Shown in pieces: positions 13,531 to 18,592 of a stretch of 18,592 bases of DNA (position 1 is the first letter of the stretch; each line of letters begins with the position of its first letter). Location: contig CAMFLJ010000031.1 in NCBI GenBank assembly GCA_945957335.1, forward strand, positions 1-18,592, read 5' to 3'. The notes beneath the pieces are model-generated. The model saw only the letters and a program-made list of their open reading frames with translations, did no database searches and had not been told where the DNA came from. A program made the translations under genes and the position numbers. The stretch is from an uncultured Actinomycetes bacterium. Its GTDB lineage: Bacteria > Actinomycetota > Acidimicrobiia > Acidimicrobiales > Acidimicrobilacustridaceae.

Positions 13531-14591
13531 GTGAGGATCTCCTCCAGGGCGTCGAGGAACGCGTCGTCCTCGGTGGGGGTGCCGATCGTGACCCTGAGGC
13601 AGCCCTCGAGGCGGGGCCACGACGAGCAGTTGCGGACCAGGACGGAACGGTCGACCAGCTGCTGCCACACCTCGGCGCCGTCGGCGGCCGTCGGGCGGAA
13701 CAGCACGAAGTTGGCACCGGAGGGCCAGACCTCGACGGGCAGGTCGGTGAGGCGGGCGACGAGGCGGCCGCGCTCCTCGACGAGGCGGGCGACGCGCTCG
13801 TCCATGGCCCCGACGTGGTCGAGGGCGAGGCACCCGGCGATCTGCTTGAGCGCGTCGAGGTGGTAGGGCAGCACGACCTTCTCGAGCTCGGCCACGACCT
13901 CGGCCGGGCCCACGAGGTAGCCGAGGCGGGCCGCGGCCATCGACCAGGTCTTGGAGAAGGTGCGGCTCACGACCAGCGGCACGTCGTCGGCCACCAGGCC
14001 GAGCGCCGACCACGGCGCGAACTGGCCGTAGGCCTCGTCGACGACGAGCAGCCCGTCGACCGCCTGCACCATCTCGAGGGTGGCCCGCACGGTGGCCTCG
14101 TCGTCGACGACGCCGGTGGGGTTGTTGGGCGAGCAGAGGAACGCCACCGACGGCTCGGTGAGCGACACCACCCGGCGCACCTCGTCGAGGTCGACGGAGA
14201 AGTCGGCGGCGCGCTCGCCCTCGGCCACGGCGGTGCCGGCGAGGCGCGCGATGTGCGAGTGCAGGGCGTACGTGGGCTCCCACACCGCGGCGGTGCGACC
14301 GGGCCCGCCGTAGGTGAGCAGCACCGTCTGGAGGACCTCGTTGGAGCCGTTGGCCACGAAGACCTGCTCGGGCCCGACGCCGTGGAGCCCGCCGATGGCG
14401 GTGCGCAGCTCGGTGGCGGCCCGATCTGGGTAGCGGTGCCAGTCGACGGTCTCGACGGCGCGGGCGAGCTCGCCGACCCACTGGGGTGGGGGCGCCTCGG
14501 GCGACTCGTTGGTGTTGAGCCGGACGGTGACGTCGAGCTGCGGCGAGTGGTAGCCCTCCATGAGGGCGACGTCGTCGCGGGGCCGGATCAC
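13527..14591 (-). CDS. hisC: Histidinol-phosphate aminotransferase, HisC
   Basis: A fold-type I PLP aminotransferase converting imidazole acetol phosphate to histidinol phosphate. The product is 354 aa. Markers are LNTNESP (25-31), ANGSNEVLQ, SPNNPTG (154-160), VVDEAYGQF with the PLP-ring Asp185, and SRTFSKTWSMAAARLGY with the Schiff-base Lys214 and Arg222. The start is the GTG at 14591, which overlaps the hisD stop as GTGA and has GAGGGGAG a few bases upstream. Aromatic aminotransferases of the same fold are possible relatives, but the his-operon position favours HisC. Confidence 0.96.
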   Translation of the reverse strand: MIRPRDDVALMEGYHSPQLDVTVRLNTNESPEAPPPQWVGELARAVETVDWHRYPDRAATELRTAIGGLHGVGPEQVFVANGSNEVLQTVLLTYGGPGRTAAVWEPTYALHSHIARLAGTAVAEGERAADFSVDLDEVRRVVSLTEPSVAFLCSPNNPTGVVDDEATVRATLEMVQAVDGLLVVDEAYGQFAPWSALGLVADDVPLVVSRTFSKTWSMAAARLGYLVGPAEVVAELEKVVLPYHLDALKQIAGCLALDHVGAMDERVARLVEERGRLVARLTDLPVEVWPSGANFVLFRPTAADGAEVWQQLVDRSVLVRNCSSWPRLEGCLRVTIGTPTEDDAFLDALEEILT

Positions 14592-15901
14592 GAGCCGCTC
14601 CCCTCGTCGGCGAGTCGCCGCTCGCGCAGGCGCACCGACTCGGCGTGGGTCGCGAAGCCCTCGGCCTCGGCGATGGCGGCCACGACGGGCGCGGCCGCCG
14701 CGAAGCCCTCGCGGTCGACGTCGACGACGTGCACCTGCTTGGTGAAGTCGTCGACGGTGAGGGCGCTGCCGTAGCGGGCGCTGCCGAAGGTGGGCAGCAC
14801 GTGGCTGGGGCCGGCCACGTAGTCGCCGATCGAGGCGGGGGCGAGCGGGCCGAGGAACACGGCACCGGCGTGGCGGACGAGCGGCACGAGCGCCTCGGGG
14901 TCGGCGGTGATGATCTCGAGGTGCTCGGGGGCCACGTGGTTGACCACCGCCATGGCGGCCTCGGGCCCGTCGACCAGCGCGCAGAACCCGCCGCCCTCGA
15001 AGGTCGAGCGGATCTCGGCCGAGCGGGGGGCCTCGGCGACGAGGCGGGCGAGGGCGGCGTCGACCGCGTCGGCCACCTGCTCGTCCCAGGTGACGAACCA
15101 GGCCAGGCCGTCGGGGCCGTGCTCGGCCTGGACCATGAGGTCGATGGCGGCGTAGTCGACCGGTGCGGTGTCGTCGGCGACGACGACGATCTCGGAAGGA
15201 CCGGCAAAGGCCATCGGCACCCCGACCTGGCCGGCGACCTCGCGCTTGGCGAGGGCGACGTAGACGTTGCCGGGACCGGCGATGACGTCGACCGGGGCGA
15301 TGGTGTCGGTGCCGTAGGCCATGGCGGCCACGGCCTGGGCGCCGCCGACGGCGTACACCTCGTCGACCCCCGCGAGCGCCGCGGCCGCCAGGGTCGAGGT
15401 GGCCACCCGGCCGGTGGCACGGTCGGGCGGGACGCACAGCACGACCTCGGGCACCCCGGCCACACGGGCGGGGACGGCGGTCATGAGCACCGACGACGGA
15501 TACGAGCCCCGGCCGCCCGGCACGTAGCAGCCGGCCCGGTCGACGGGCACCGACCGGCCCCGCACGGTGATGCCGCCGCGGCGGAACGTGTGGTCGGGGC
15601 GCAGCTGCGACTCGTGGAACTCGCGGACGGCGTCGCGCGCCTCGGTGAGCGCGGCGACCAGCTCGGCCGGGGCCTCGGTGAGCGCGGCCTGCACCTCGGC
15701 GTCGGGCACGCGGATGGCCGTGTCGGCGACGCCGTCGAAGCGCTCGGTGTACTCGCGCAGGGCCACGTCGCCGCGGGCCCGCACGTCGGCCACGATCGCC
15801 TGCACCGCGGCCACCGGGCCCTCGCCCCCGGGGTCGGGTCGCGGCAGGCCCTCTGTGAGGGCCGAGCCCATGCGGCCACGGAGGTCGAGACGGTTCAGCA
15901 C
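14588..15901 (-). CDS. hisD: Histidinol dehydrogenase, HisD
   Basis: A zinc enzyme that oxidises histidinol to histidine in two NAD-dependent steps. The product is 437 aa, normal for the family. It shows DRAGCYVPGGRGSYPSSVLM, VDVIAGPGNVYVALAKREV, AGPSEIVVVAD, the catalytic region NHVAPEHLEI and GPSHVLPT. The start is taken as GTG 15901, giving VLNRLDLRGR as in homologues, and it is 8 bp after TAGCGT. The ATG ten codons further in is too late. It opens the tightly overlapping hisD-C-B-H-A series, so this promoter probably drives the main his operon. Confidence 0.97.
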   Translation of the reverse strand: MLNRLDLRGRMGSALTEGLPRPDPGGEGPVAAVQAIVADVRARGDVALREYTERFDGVADTAIRVPDAEVQAALTEAPAELVAALTEARDAVREFHESQLRPDHTFRRGGITVRGRSVPVDRAGCYVPGGRGSYPSSVLMTAVPARVAGVPEVVLCVPPDRATGRVATSTLAAAALAGVDEVYAVGGAQAVAAMAYGTDTIAPVDVIAGPGNVYVALAKREVAGQVGVPMAFAGPSEIVVVADDTAPVDYAAIDLMVQAEHGPDGLAWFVTWDEQVADAVDAALARLVAEAPRSAEIRSTFEGGGFCALVDGPEAAMAVVNHVAPEHLEIITADPEALVPLVRHAGAVFLGPLAPASIGDYVAGPSHVLPTFGSARYGSALTVDDFTKQVHVVDVDREGFAAAAPVVAAIAEAEGFATHAESVRLRERRLADEGSGS

Positions 15902-15909
15902 GCCGGCAG

Positions 15910-15915
15910 ACGCTA
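15910..15915 (-). promoter_or_regulatory. Probable -10 element of the his operon (leaderless hisD)
   Basis: TAGCGT on the minus strand, 8 bp before the hisD GTG, without a Shine-Dalgarno sequence. It is the same hexamer and nearly the same spacing as trpF. Confidence 0.5.
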
Positions 15916-15920
15916 GCGGT

Positions 15921-15937
15921 CGGGGGCCACGCCCCCG
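15921..15937. terminator. GC hairpin between the small gene and hisD
   Basis: CGGGGGC-CAC-GCCCCCG makes a 7-bp perfect stem with a 3-base loop. On the minus strand it lies after the small gene stop and just before the hisD -10, so it may end transcripts entering from upstream. It lacks a T-tract. Confidence 0.35.
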
Positions 15938-15954
15938 GCACGGGTTGGCGCCGC

Positions 15955-16146
15955 TCAGCGCACCCGGCGCGACACCGCGGAGAGCCGGCGGTACGCCTGC
16001 CGCAGCGAGCGCTCGACCTCGTAGAGGTCGTGAGCCGTCGACTCGTCGCCCTCCTGCTGCATCTGATCGGCGAACGCGGAGACCTTCTTCAGCAGCTCCT
16101 CGAGGCTGGTGCTGGCGCTGGACAGGACGGCTCGACGGTGCTCCAC
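15955..16146 (-). CDS. Small hypothetical helical protein (63 aa)
   Basis: I do not recognise a family. From the GTG at 16146 the product is 63 aa, mostly predicted helix, with an acidic middle (QQEGDESTAHDLYEVE) and a strongly basic C-terminus (RSLRQAYRRLSAVSRRVR). It has no signal peptide, membrane segment or cysteine. GTG 16146 was chosen because GGGAGG lies 8 nt upstream. Longer frames extend to 16395, but they read through an intrinsic terminator and low-complexity codons. It lies between that terminator and hisD, on the same strand. The good Shine-Dalgarno spacing and the change to balanced helical composition support it being real. Confidence 0.6.
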   Translation of the reverse strand: MEHRRAVLSSASTSLEELLKKVSAFADQMQQEGDESTAHDLYEVERSLRQAYRRLSAVSRRVR

Positions 16147-16212
16147 GGGGCGAGCCTCCCACAGCGGCGCCCGCCACCGGCCACCCGCGGCCGCCGACGC
16201 TCCGGGGGCGGG

Positions 16213-16249
16213 CGAAAAAGAAGCCGACGCCCCTCGAGGGGGCGTCGGC
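16213..16249 (-). terminator. Rho-independent terminator
   Basis: On the minus strand an 11-bp perfect stem (16239-16249 with 16223-16233) and a 5-base loop are followed directly by TTCTTTTTC (16222-16214). It is the only dyad in the window with a real T-tract. It would end transcripts from nth or from the candidate small RNA upstream. Confidence 0.85.
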
Positions 16250-16312
16250 AAGGCGACACTGGGCGGCGGATCCCAGTAGGTGTCGCCGTACCAGGTGGCG
16301 GGAACCTGGTAG
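16213..16312 (-). ncRNA. Candidate three-hairpin small RNA
   Basis: Three consecutive hairpins are read on the minus strand. Hairpin 1 pairs 16304-16311 with 16289-16296 (8 bp, loop TCCCGCC). Hairpin 2 pairs 16280-16287 with 16252-16259 (8 bp), plus an inner 4-bp stem (16272-16275 with 16260-16263) and loop ATCCGCCG. Hairpin 3 is the T-tract terminator. A TATGTT hexamer at 16318-16323 would place the 5' end near 16312, right at hairpin 1. Both loops expose UCC(C)GCC, able to pair with G-rich ribosome-binding sites. The design resembles actinobacterial 6C RNA (two C-rich loops plus terminator), but the loops lack six consecutive Cs. It could instead be a long nth 3' UTR. Confidence 0.42.
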
Positions 16313-16317
16313 CGGCC

Positions 16318-16323
16318 AACATA
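16318..16323 (-). promoter_or_regulatory. Possible -10 element of the candidate small RNA
   Basis: TATGTT on the minus strand is the only TANNNT hexamer between the nth stop and the terminator. It lies about 6 bp before hairpin 1. I see no convincing -35 at normal spacing. Confidence 0.35.
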
Positions 16324-16498
16324 GCGCGCGATGCCTCCGAGGGAAACGCATCGAACGTCAAAATCGCGGACAAACCTCGCGGGGGCCGTCGTCAAAGGTG
16401 CTGGTACAAGCTTCGCCCGGCCGAAAGGTCGGCGCGCCTAGGGTTCATAAGCCCCCTGACTGACCAGACGGCACCGGGACGTTCGTACCAGCCGCCGC
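16324..16498. other. Non-coding gap downstream of nth
   Basis: No convincing gene is present. The stretch looks less GC-rich than its surroundings. It holds an 8-bp inverted pair, GCTGGTAC (16400-16407) and GTACCAGC (16485-16492), and a small plus-strand hairpin with a GAAA loop at 16417-16432. Together with 16147-16323 it forms the only gene-poor stretch over 300 bp. Confidence 0.5.
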
Positions 16499-17140
16499 TC
16501 ACACGAGTGAGGCAGGGCAGAAGTCGTTGAGCACGCACTCGCCGCAGCGTGGCTTGCGCGCCACACACACGCGGCGCCCGTGGAGGATGAGGAGCAGCGA
16601 GAACAGGCCCCGGCTGGCGGCGGGCACCATCGGGTTGAGCTCCATCTCGACCTTGACCGGGTCGGTCTCGGTCGTGAGCCCCAGGCGCAGCGACAGGCGA
16701 CCCACGTGGGTGTCGACCGGCAGGCCGGGCAGGTCCATGGCGACGCTGCGCACCACGTTGGCGGTCTTGCGACCCACCCCCGGCACGGTGACGAGGTCCT
16801 TCATGGCCGACGGCACCTCGCCCCCGTAGCGCTCGACCAGCGCCTGGGCCATGCCGATCAGCGAGCGGGTCTTGTTCTTGTAGAAGCCGGTGCTGCGCAC
16901 CAGCTCCTCGACGTCCTCGGGGTGGGCGACGGCCAGGTCCTCGGGCGTGGGGTACCGGGCGAACAGCGCCGGGGTCACCATGTTCACGCGGGCGTCGGTG
17001 CACTGCGCCGACAGGATCGTGGCGGCCAGCAGCTCGTAGGGGTTGCGGTGGTCGAGCTCGCAGTGGGCGTCGGGGTACTCGTCCGACAACCGGGTGAAGG
17101 TCTCGCGGGCCCTGCCGTTGGGTGTCCGGGGTCGCCCCAT
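16499..17140 (-). CDS. nth: Endonuclease III, Nth
   Basis: A bifunctional DNA glycosylase/AP lyase that removes oxidised pyrimidines. The product is 213 aa. The helix-hairpin-helix is LVTVPGVGRKTANVV with the catalytic Lys125, and the catalytic Asp143 is in PVDTHVGR. The C-terminal [4Fe-4S] loop is complete: Cys192, 199, 202 and 208 in the C-x6-C-x2-C-x5-C spacing. AATILSAQCTDARVN is also characteristic. It lacks the extra domain of MutY. Start at ATG 17140, 9 bp after TAGTGT. It is divergent from the mshD-like gene and followed by the candidate RNA region. Confidence 0.97.
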   Translation of the reverse strand: MGRPRTPNGRARETFTRLSDEYPDAHCELDHRNPYELLAATILSAQCTDARVNMVTPALFARYPTPEDLAVAHPEDVEELVRSTGFYKNKTRSLIGMAQALVERYGGEVPSAMKDLVTVPGVGRKTANVVRSVAMDLPGLPVDTHVGRLSLRLGLTTETDPVKVEMELNPMVPAASRGLFSLLLILHGRRVCVARKPRCGECVLNDFCPASLV

Positions 17141-17149
17141 CGGGCGCCG

Positions 17150-17155
17150 ACACTA
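17150..17155 (-). promoter_or_regulatory. Probable -10 element of nth
   Basis: TAGTGT on the minus strand, 9 bp before the nth ATG; no Shine-Dalgarno sequence is visible. The spacing is at the long end for a leaderless start. Confidence 0.45.
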
Positions 17156-17218
17156 CCGGCCAACGACCGCCGCCCATCCCACCGCCCCGCCCCGCCCGGG
17201 GCCACCGGGCCGCGCCGG

Positions 17219-17224
17219 TAGCCT
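17219..17224 (+). promoter_or_regulatory. Probable -10 element of the mshD-like gene
   Basis: TAGCCT, 8 bp before GTG 17233, with no Shine-Dalgarno sequence. It supports the short start of this gene. Confidence 0.5.
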
Positions 17225-17232
17225 CGCCCACC

Positions 17233-17856
17233 GTGCGGAACGAGACACTCGACGACCAGGGGCGCCTCGTCCTGCTGGAGGCCGAGCCGGCCACCGAGGC
17301 CGACGGCCTCGACGCCGCCGCAGCCGGGCTCGTGCTGGTGCGCGAGGTGCTGCAGCTGCGCCGTCCGCTGCCGGCCGACCCTCCCCCGCCGCTCGACGTG
17401 CGCCCCTTCCGCCCCGGCCCCGACGACGAGGCCTTCCTCGCGGTGAACAACCGGGCGTTCCGCTGGCACCCCGACCAGTCGGGCTGGACGACCGCCGAGC
17501 TCCACGCGGCCGAGGCCGAGCCGTGGTTCGACGCGGAGGGCTTCCTGCTCCACGAGCGCGACGGCCGCCTCGCCGGCTTCTGCTGGACCAAGGTCCACCC
17601 GGCCACCGCCACCGACCCGGCGCTGGGCGAGATCTACGTGATCGCCGCCGACCCCGACTTCACCGGGATCGGCCTGGGCCGGGCGCTCACCCTCGCCGGC
17701 CTCGACCACCTGGCCCGGCAGGGCCTCACCGTCGGGATGCTCCACGTCGAGGGCACCAACGTGGCCGCCCGCGGCCTCTACGACGCCCTGGGCTTCACGC
17801 TGCACTCCGCCCACCGCTGGTGGGGCCCGGAGGGCACTCCCCCGCCCGTAGCCTGA
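17233..17856 (+). CDS. mshD: Mycothiol synthase-like GNAT acetyltransferase, short form
   Basis: MshD acetylates Cys-GlcN-Ins to mycothiol, the actinobacterial thiol. The C-terminal domain is MshD-like: NNRAFRWHPDQSGWT, EPWFDAEGFLLHE, GFCWTKVHPAT, then the acetyl-CoA region GEIYVIAADPDFTGIGLGRALTLAGL and LHVEGTNVAARGLYDALGF. Standard MshD has two GNAT domains in about 300 aa. This product is only 207 aa and keeps just the end of the first domain (LVREVLQLRRPLP at about 35-47). The GTG 17233 start is supported by TAGCCT 8 bp upstream. In-frame codons back to 17122 are proline-rich and not MshD-like. It may be a one-domain MshD or a related GNAT with another substrate. The gene ends 4 bp before rlmN. 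Confidence 0.8.
   Translation: MRNETLDDQGRLVLLEAEPATEADGLDAAAAGLVLVREVLQLRRPLPADPPPPLDVRPFRPGPDDEAFLAVNNRAFRWHPDQSGWTTAELHAAEAEPWFDAEGFLLHERDGRLAGFCWTKVHPATATDPALGEIYVIAADPDFTGIGLGRALTLAGLDHLARQGLTVGMLHVEGTNVAARGLYDALGFTLHSAHRWWGPEGTPPPVA
17849..17854 (+). promoter_or_regulatory. Possible -10 element of rlmN
   Basis: TAGCCT overlaps the last codons and the stop of the mshD-like gene and lies 6 bp before GTG 17861. rlmN could be read from here as a leaderless mRNA or from the upstream gene. Confidence 0.4.
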
Positions 17857-17860
17857 GCCG

Positions 17861-18592
17861 GTGCCCAGCCGCTACGACGTCGACCGCGACGAGCTCGCCG
17901 CCCTCCTCGACGGCGAGCCCCGCTACCGCGTCGACCAGGTGTGGGCGGGCCTCTACGAGCAGCGGGCCGAGCCGGCCGAGATGACCTCGCTCCCGAAGGC
18001 GCTGCGGGCCCGCCTCGAGGCGGAGCTGCCCACGGCGCTCGAGCCCGTCACCGAGTCGGTGAGCGACGACGGCGACACGGTGAAGTGGCTGTGGGCGCTC
18101 GACGGCGGCGCCCGGGTCGAGACCGTGCTCATGCACTACCCCGAGCGCTCCACCGCGTGCGTGAGCACCCAGGCCGGGTGCGCCATGGCGTGCGGGTTCT
18201 GCGCCACCGGCCAGGCCGGCTACGAGCGCAACCTCACCACCGGCGAGATCGTCGAGCAGGTGGTGCGCGCCGCCCGGGCCGCGGCCGAGGGGCCCACGCC
18301 GCGCCGGCTCTCGAACATCGTGTTCATGGGGATGGGAGAACCCATGGCCAACTACGACCGGGTGTGGGATGCCGTGCGGCGCATCCACGGCGACCTCGGC
18401 CTGTCGGCCCGCCACCTCACCATCTCGACGGTCGGCATCATCCCCGGCATCCGCCGCATGGCCGCCGAGGACCTCCCGGTGAACCTGGCGGTCTCGCTCC
18501 ACGCCGCCAACGACCGGTTGCGCGACGAGCTCGTGCCGATCAACCGCCGCTACCCGCTCGCCGACCTCTACGACGCCTGTGCCGACTACCTC
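17861..18592 (+). CDS. rlmN: Dual-specificity RNA methyltransferase RlmN (3' end off the window)
   Basis: A radical-SAM enzyme that methylates C2 of adenosine in 23S rRNA (A2503) and in some tRNAs. The first 244 codons are visible. The radical-SAM cluster motif is Cys107-AMA-Cys111-GF-Cys114, and Cys100 in the preceding CVSTQAGC corresponds to the mechanistic cysteine Cys118 of E. coli RlmN. NLTTGEIVEQ, NIVFMGMGEPMANYD, LTISTVGIIPGIRRMA and LAVSLHAANDRLRDELVPINRRYPL follow in the usual order. The second mechanistic cysteine lies beyond the edge. Start at GTG 17861, 4 bp after the preceding gene. Cfr-type resistance enzymes share the fold, but the sequence and context favour RlmN. Confidence 0.95.
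   Translation, partial: MPSRYDVDRDELAALLDGEPRYRVDQVWAGLYEQRAEPAEMTSLPKALRARLEAELPTALEPVTESVSDDGDTVKWLWALDGGARVETVLMHYPERSTACVSTQAGCAMACGFCATGQAGYERNLTTGEIVEQVVRAARAAAEGPTPRRLSNIVFMGMGEPMANYDRVWDAVRRIHGDLGLSARHLTISTVGIIPGIRRMAAEDLPVNLAVSLHAANDRLRDELVPINRRYPLADLYDACADYL

Noticed and set aside
16336..16362. A TTCGATG T-loop-like motif and a TTGACG -35-like motif
   Set aside because: The T-stem pairing is poor, and no tRNA body surrounds it. TTGACG is 32 bp from the TATGTT hexamer, too far for a promoter pair.
16147..16395. N-terminal extension of the 63-aa protein to 16395 (TTG start)
   Set aside because: It reads through the intrinsic terminator and the hairpins, and the residues are proline/alanine-rich with no family resemblance.
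16436..16465. A tRNA-Met-like anticodon arm (TTCATAA loop)
   Set aside because: The flanking stem does not pair properly, and no matching D arm, T arm or acceptor stem is found.
16147..16498. A histidine attenuator or T-box upstream of hisD
   Set aside because: No short leader peptide rich in His codons and no T-box consensus were seen. The terminator precedes a separate small gene rather than hisD itself.
17122..17232. Upstream in-frame extension of the mshD-like gene
   Set aside because: It would be proline/arginine-rich, cross the nth start and promoter, and still not restore the missing GNAT domain.
1..18592. CRISPR array, prophage, transposon or defence system
   Set aside because: There are no regularly spaced direct repeats beyond the two hairpin copies, and no transposase, integrase, Cas or toxin-antitoxin signature in any credible gene.

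Overview
The window is a very GC-rich bacterial chromosome segment with dense, mostly co-directional genes, GTG starts, G/C-biased third codon positions and a mycothiol-synthase (MshD) gene. Together these point to an actinobacterium. The separate trpF, the second trpB and the abundance of leaderless-looking starts suggest a deep-branching lineage such as Acidimicrobiia, but that placement is an inference. I see no tRNA, rRNA, CRISPR array, transposase or prophage gene.

Layout. Most genes are on the minus strand, so transcription runs from high to low coordinates. At the right end, on the plus strand, are a short MshD-like acetyltransferase (17233-17856) and the start of rlmN (17861 to the edge). 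Divergent from them is nth (endonuclease III, 17140-16499). Next comes a non-coding stretch with a candidate ~100-nt three-hairpin RNA ending in a textbook intrinsic terminator (16312-16213), then a 63-aa small protein (16146-15955). The histidine block follows: hisD-hisC-hisB-hisH-hisA, a SAM-dependent methyltransferase, and hisF. The genes hisD-C-B-H-A are joined by 1- or 4-bp start/stop overlaps, and so are the methyltransferase and hisF. One plus-strand alpha/beta hydrolase (9323-9985) interrupts the series and is divergent from a GroES-like gene (9297-8932). Then come hisI and the tryptophan block: trpE, a YgfZ-like protein, a J-domain membrane protein, an ABM-domain protein, trpC, trpB2, trpF, trpB and trpA (cut by the left edge).

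How they work together. The window encodes histidine steps HisI, HisA, HisH/HisF, HisB, HisC and HisD, but not HisG, HisE or the histidinol-phosphate phosphatase. It encodes tryptophan steps TrpE, TrpF, TrpC and TrpA/TrpB, but not TrpG or TrpD. The gene order resembles the his-trp supercluster of mycobacteria. There a phosphatase-family gene (impA) lies between hisA and hisF; here a methyltransferase takes that place.

Regulation visible in sequence. Many genes start 6-9 bp downstream of a TANNNT hexamer (TAGCGT, TAGCCT, TAGTGT, TACCGT, TACACT). This is the spacing expected for leaderless mRNAs, so the apparent operons are probably split into several transcription units. Dyads just after several stop codons (trpE, trpB2, the J-domain gene, hydrolase/hisF) fit the same picture. 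The most unusual points are a palindromic -10 shared by two divergent starts only 25 bp apart (9298-9322), a probable CTG start in a CTGA overlap at trpC, the candidate small RNA with two C-rich loops, an intergenic hairpin repeat family, and a one-domain MshD.
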